Shown here: piece by piece, positions 60,553-64,000 of the stretch
Layout: each line of letters opens with the position of its first letter
How positions within the stretch are numbered: the stretch's first letter is position 1
Assembly: GCA_017481945.1 (NCBI GenBank)
Contig: JAFUOJ010000003.1
Location: 19,739 to 83,738 of the forward strand
DNA length: 64,000 nt
Direction: 5' to 3'
Source of the DNA: Parabacteroides sp.
Lineage (GTDB): Bacteria; Bacteroidota; Bacteroidia; Bacteroidales; Tannerellaceae
Notes under the pieces: generated by a model
Seen by the model: only the letters and a program-made list of their open reading frames with translations
The model's database searches: none
What the model was told of the DNA's origin: nothing
Made by a program: the position numbers and the translations under genes

Positions 60553-62496
60553 TTACTTCTTGTAGTTACGTGTCTGAGGTACTACGAATTCATAATTCAA
60601 TGGTTCCTTCAGCATAACAGGGTCTTTGTCTTCTCCCTGATATTCCCAACAAGATACATACATAAACTTGTCATCGTGACGAAGAGCTTCACCTTCTTCT
60701 GTCTGATGTTCTAATCGGAAGTGACCACCACAAGATTCAGCACGGTCACAAGCGTCATGAGCCATCAATGTTCCAATTTCAATGAAGTCTGCTAAACGAA
60801 GAGCTTTTTCAAGTTCAGTATTCAAATCTTCTCCCTTTCCTGGGATAAATACATTAGACCAGAATTCTTTCTTCAGATCTTTCAACATCTGGATAGCCTC
60901 TTTCAAACCTTCTTCGTTACGAGCCATACCTACATGTTCCCACATGATATGACCTAACTTTCTGTGAATAGAGTCTACAGTTGCTTTACCTTTAATATTC
61001 ATCAATTTCTGGATACGATCCTTGATATTTTTTTCTGCTTCTGCAAATTCAGGTAGATCTGTGCTGAAACGTGGAACCTGAATCTGATCAGATAAGTAGT
61101 TTTGAATAGTATAAGGTAATACGAAATATCCATCAGCCAAACCTTGCATTAATGCAGAGGCTCCTAAACGGTTTGCTCCGTGATCAGAGAAATTGGCTTC
61201 ACCAATAGCGAATAGACCAGGAATTGAAGTCATCAATTCATAGTCAACCCATAGACCACCCATTGAATAGTGTAATGCTGGGTAAATCATCATAGGAGTT
61301 TCGTATGGATCGTCGTTGGTGATTTCTTCGTACATGTCGAATAGATTACCGTATTTTTGTTTTACAACTTCTTTACCTAAACGCTTAATTGCGTCAGAGA
61401 AATCCAAAAATACAGCTAAACCTGTATTATTTACACCAAAGCCTGCGTCACAACGTTCTTTAGCCGCACGTGAAGCGACATCACGTGGAACCAAGTTACC
61501 AAATGCTGGATAACGACGTTCCAAATAGTAATCACGATCTTCTTCTGGAATGTCTTTACCTTTTTTCGTACCAGCTTGTAAAGCTTTGGCATCTTCTAAT
61601 TTCTTTGGAACCCAGATACGACCATCATTACGCAATGATTCAGACATCAATGTTAATTTGGACTGGAAGTCTCCTTTTACAGGTACACAAGTCGGGTGGA
61701 TTTGAACCATACAAGGGTTAGCAAAGTAAGCTCCTTTTTTATAACATTGCCATGCTGCCGAACCGTTAGATCCCATTGCATTTGTTGACAAGAAGAATGT
61801 GTTGACATAGCCACCTGTTGCAACAACTACAGCATGAGCTGCATAACGTTCAATAGCACCTGTTACTAGGTTTCGAGCAATAATACCACGTGCACGACCA
61901 TCAACTTTAACAACGTCTAACATCTCGTGACGAGTGTACATTTTTACTTTTCCTAAACCGATTTGTCGGCTCAATGCTGAATAAGCACCTAATAATAATT
62001 GCTGCCCCGTCTGGCCGCGAGCATAGAACGTACGCGATACCTGAGCACCACCAAATGAACGGTTATCTAATAAGCCTCCATATTCACGGGCAAAAGGTAC
62101 TCCTTGTGCTACACATTGATCGATGATATTGTTAGAAACTTCAGCTAAGCGATATACATTTGCTTCACGAGCACGATAGTCACCTCCTTTAATTGTATCA
62201 TAGAACAAGCGGTATACAGAGTCTCCATCGTTCTGATAATTTTTAGCAGCGTTGATACCTCCTTGTGCTGCGATAGAGTGTGCACGACGAGGAGAATCTT
62301 GGATACAGAAGTTTAATACATTGAATCCCATCTCTGCTAAAGAAGCGGCTGCGGAAGCGCCGGCTAAACCTGTACCAACAACAATGATATCTAAACGACG
62401 CTTATTTGCGGGGTTCACCAATTTCTGGTGATCTTTATAATTTTTCCATTTCTCAGCCAACGGGCCTTGAGGAATTTTTGAATTTATTTCAGCCAT
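60553..62496 (-). CDS. frdA: Fumarate reductase/succinate dehydrogenase flavoprotein subunit
   Basis: 647 residues. FAD-binding [20 protein letters not shown], covalent FAD histidine His73 in [12 protein letters not shown], substrate region FVDIHPTC-like ([16 protein letters not shown]), [19 protein letters not shown] and [17 protein letters not shown]. The length and order match the B-type (Wolinella-like) enzymes, which interconvert fumarate and succinate. Codon use is of the highly expressed type (few rare codons). 28 bp to frdB, 38 bp to frdC. Confidence 0.96.
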   Translation of the reverse strand: MAEINSKIPQGPLAEKWKNYKDHQKLVNPANKRRLDIIVVGTGLAGASAAASLAEMGFNVLNFCIQDSPRRAHSIAAQGGINAAKNYQNDGDSVYRLFYDTIKGGDYRAREANVYRLAEVSNNIIDQCVAQGVPFAREYGGLLDNRSFGGAQVSRTFYARGQTGQQLLLGAYSALSRQIGLGKVKMYTRHEMLDVVKVDGRARGIIARNLVTGAIERYAAHAVVVATGGYVNTFFLSTNAMGSNGSAAWQCYKKGAYFANPCMVQIHPTCVPVKGDFQSKLTLMSESLRNDGRIWVPKKLEDAKALQAGTKKGKDIPEEDRDYYLERRYPAFGNLVPRDVASRAAKERCDAGFGVNNTGLAVFLDFSDAIKRLGKEVVKQKYGNLFDMYEEITNDDPYETPMMIYPALHYSMGGLWVDYELMTSIPGLFAIGEANFSDHGANRLGASALMQGLADGYFVLPYTIQNYLSDQIQVPRFSTDLPEFAEAEKNIKDRIQKLMNIKGKATVDSIHRKLGHIMWEHVGMARNEEGLKEAIQMLKDLKKEFWSNVFIPGKGEDLNTELEKALRLADFIEIGTLMAHDACDRAESCGGHFRLEHQTEEGEALRHDDKFMYVSCWEYQGEDKDPVMLKEPLNYEFVVPQTRNYKK

Positions 62497-62533
62497 ATTA
62501 TTTTATATTCAATTATGATTACAACACCTTTTA

Positions 62534-63250
62534 TTAATGAACACAAGTAGCGCTACATCCACCACCAACACCGTTCAGATAGAAAATAATCGTAATGATT
62601 GCAAATACAGCACAAATGACTGTCGCAAAAATCTTAGAGATACATTCCCAACGGCTCATCCATACCGTGTTATTCCATCCTAATGTGTGAATAGCACTCC
62701 AGAAACCGTGAGTCAGGTGGAACCACAAAGCTGCATACCATACTAAATACAGTACTGTAATAACAATGTTTCCTTTGAAATAATAATCAATAAAAGCAGA
62801 TCCGCTCTGAGGAGATACGGCTGCTCCACCTAACATTACTTCATGGTTGCCCATTAATTCAGCAAACATCATTTTGTACCAGAACTGAGAGAAGTGTAAA
62901 ATCGCAAATAAGATGACGATAATACCCAACACCAGCATGTTTTGAGAAGCCCATTCTACGCCTTTAGGACGAGCACTGACAGCGTAACGATCGTTACCAC
63001 GAGCTTTACGATTCTCCATCGTCAGAATAAAAGCGTAAATGATGTGAATAATAAAACCAGCAGCTAATACTAATGTACCAGCTACAGCATACCAGTTAGA
63101 TCCCAAAAATCCACAAACCATGTCATATGCTGCACCTGAAAATACAGCAACCACATTCATGGATACATGGAACACTAAAAACAGAATAAGAAAGAGACCT
63201 GATATACTCATTATCAGTTTCTTTCCAATAGAAGAATTAAGTAACCACAT
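62534..63250 (-). CDS. frdC: Fumarate reductase/succinate dehydrogenase cytochrome b subunit
   Basis: 238 residues, five membrane helices, B-type single-subunit anchor. Candidate heme ligand histidines lie in LFHVSMNVVAVFSG, GFIIHIIYAF, LHFSQFWYKM and WFHLTHGFWSAIHTLGWNN. It carries menaquinol/menaquinone chemistry and two hemes in relatives. First gene of the operon; a very good promoter (63317-63348) precedes it on the minus strand with a roughly 60-base leader. Confidence 0.93.
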   Translation of the reverse strand: MWLLNSSIGKKLIMSISGLFLILFLVFHVSMNVVAVFSGAAYDMVCGFLGSNWYAVAGTLVLAAGFIIHIIYAFILTMENRKARGNDRYAVSARPKGVEWASQNMLVLGIIVILFAILHFSQFWYKMMFAELMGNHEVMLGGAAVSPQSGSAFIDYYFKGNIVITVLYLVWYAALWFHLTHGFWSAIHTLGWNNTVWMSRWECISKIFATVICAVFAIITIIFYLNGVGGGCSATCVH

Positions 63251-63316
63251 AAGATAATAATTTAAGTTATTTAATTGTATTTAAAAATATCTTTCGGTAT
63301 TTTGTTCCTAATTCCG

Positions 63317-63348
63317 CAAAGGTAGACTAAATCCCTATATCACGCAAA
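63317..63348 (-). promoter_or_regulatory. Promoter of the fumarate reductase operon
   Basis: On the minus strand TTTG (complement of 63345-63348), 20-base spacer, TACCTTTG (complement of 63317-63324). Confidence 0.8.
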
Positions 63349-63474
63349 CGATTAAAGAAATATTTCGGTAATGAAAATTGGTTTTTAAATGTGTTTATAA
63401 AATAAAACACAATCAGTTTTAGACTTTTATTGGTAAGTAAAACAAGAATTTGATTTTAAGGTGTAAAAATAAAT

Positions 63475-63704
63475 AGTTCTACTGGAACTACAGTTATTCG
63501 AGTAAATAAACCCATTTTAGTTGCAAAGATAATATTTTTTCTATAAAAACAACCTTTAGGAATTATAGAATATATAAATTTCCTTATTTATGGTATATAA
63601 TACTTAATAAGAAAAATGATAGGAATCTACCCTATTTCTACTTCTATGATACCGTGACTTTTAAGAATTTAAAACTCAATTGTAAAAATAGTTCCAGTAG
63701 AACT
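63475..63704. repeat. Inverted pair of AGTTCTACTGGAACTA sites
   Basis: AGTTCTACTGGAACTA at 63475-63490 and its exact complement TAGTTCCAGTAGAACT at 63689-63704. Each is itself an imperfect palindrome (AGTTC-TACTG-GAACT). They lie between the divergent fumarate reductase operon and the SusC-like gene and may be operators; the rest of 63251-63862 is AT-rich with no gene. Confidence 0.6.
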
Positions 63705-63862
63705 TATTTCTAATATTGTTCTTTTCATAAGTAAGTAGTTAGTGCTGTTGTATAGATTTGATGATGTTTTGAACTAATAGAAATGTTAACCGGAGTTATA
63801 TTTATTAAGTGTCTGTAGATCGTTTAACCTAAAATAAATTAGTGATTTAAAGTTTAGTAATT

Positions 63863-64000
63863 ATGAGAAATCGAATTCTATTTATGCTATGCTTCCTCTT
63901 TGTAGGAATCTCAGCATTTGCCCAAGTTTCGATCTCGGGAAAGGTAATCGATAACACAGGTTTCGAATTACCAGGTGTGAATGTTGTTGTTAAGGGTACA
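63863..64000 (+). CDS. SusC/RagA-type TonB-linked outer membrane receptor, N-terminus only
   Basis: 46 codons reach the window end. Signal peptide MRNRILFMLCFLFVGISAFA, then QVSISGKVIDNTGFELPGVN and VVVKGT: the carboxypeptidase-regulatory-like (CNA-B-type) domain that opens SusC proteins. The plug and barrel are outside the window. The substrate and a SusD partner are unknown. The paired AGTTCTACTGGAACTA sites lie 160-390 bp upstream. Confidence 0.85.
   Translation, partial: MRNRILFMLCFLFVGISAFAQVSISGKVIDNTGFELPGVNVVVKGT

Noticed and set aside
61484-61500. Second parS-like CACGTG site inside frdA
   Set aside because: Only 11 of 16 consensus positions match and the bases are explained by coding sequence.

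Overview
The window is a compact, gene-dense piece of a Bacteroidales chromosome. Bacteroidetes-type promoters (TTTG or TTG, about 19 bases, then TAnnTTTG) stand before many genes. The gene content is also typical: S46 and S9 dipeptidyl peptidases, DUF2807, DUF2723, DUF3316, DUF4271, an S37 peptidase, a frdCAB-type fumarate reductase and the start of a SusC/RagA receptor. A Parabacteroides-like or other Tannerellaceae/Porphyromonadaceae host is a reasonable guess, but it cannot be proven without a search. A perfect 16-bp parS site lies between uvrC and mnmG (gidA), which suggests the window is in the origin-proximal part of the chromosome.

Layout. 1-9.2 kb: uvrC (cut by the window edge), parS, mnmG, a TlpA-like lipoprotein, ybeY, a SpmA/SpmB-type membrane protein, then an operon-like run of esterase, 2-hydroxyacid dehydrogenase, AlkD-type repair protein and LOG-family protein. 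9.3-14.5 kb: ruvB, a flippase, an ABM-domain protein and an S46 dipeptidyl peptidase. 14.5-15.7 kb: a 1.2-kb non-coding stretch with decayed gene remnants and several hairpins. 15.7-23.7 kb: a PNPOx-fold protein, serine acetyltransferase, rRNA methyltransferase overlapping DPP4, purD, and two membrane proteins. 23.7-25.7 kb: a lipoprotein gene split precisely by a 482-bp insert, a small AraC-type regulator and a five-unit 41-bp palindromic repeat array. 25.7-33.4 kb: S37 peptidase, queG, polysaccharide deacetylase, DUF2723 protein and ilvA, all on the minus strand, with gene remnants before ilvA. 33.5-39.4 kb (AT-rich): a propeller lipoprotein with a one-base frameshift in a T tract, a topoisomerase IV/gyrase A subunit, a DUF3316 protein and an S41 protease. 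39.4-45.2 kb (visibly more GC-rich): tRNA-Leu, a zinc-type ABC binding protein and ATPase without a permease, an epimerase, a DUF4469 protein and a GH36-type alpha-galactosidase. 45.2-51.5 kb: two DUF2807 paralogues and the minus-strand run U32 peptidase, thioesterase, dprA, then dusB; this block is bracketed by two almost identical copies of a promoter-driven small RNA-like element in inverted orientation. 51.7-59.6 kb: GH43, YitT-type protein, oxidoreductase, DUF4271, hemD, rnpA, yidD, a TatD-type nuclease, tyrS and tRNA-Gln. 59.7-64 kb: fumarate reductase/succinate dehydrogenase (B, A, C) and the start of a SusC-like gene.

Functionally the window is mostly housekeeping: DNA repair and recombination (uvrC, ruvB, dprA, AlkD-like), tRNA and rRNA maturation and modification (mnmG, queG, dusB, ybeY, rnpA, RlmL-like, U32), purine, heme, cysteine and threonine/isoleucine metabolism, and anaerobic fumarate respiration. 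A second theme is extracellular peptide use, with S46, DPP4, S37 and S41 enzymes. The most unusual signals are the exact 482-bp insertion, the 41-bp array, the inverted pair of RNA elements and parS. I did not find a clear defence system, CRISPR array, prophage or insertion sequence.
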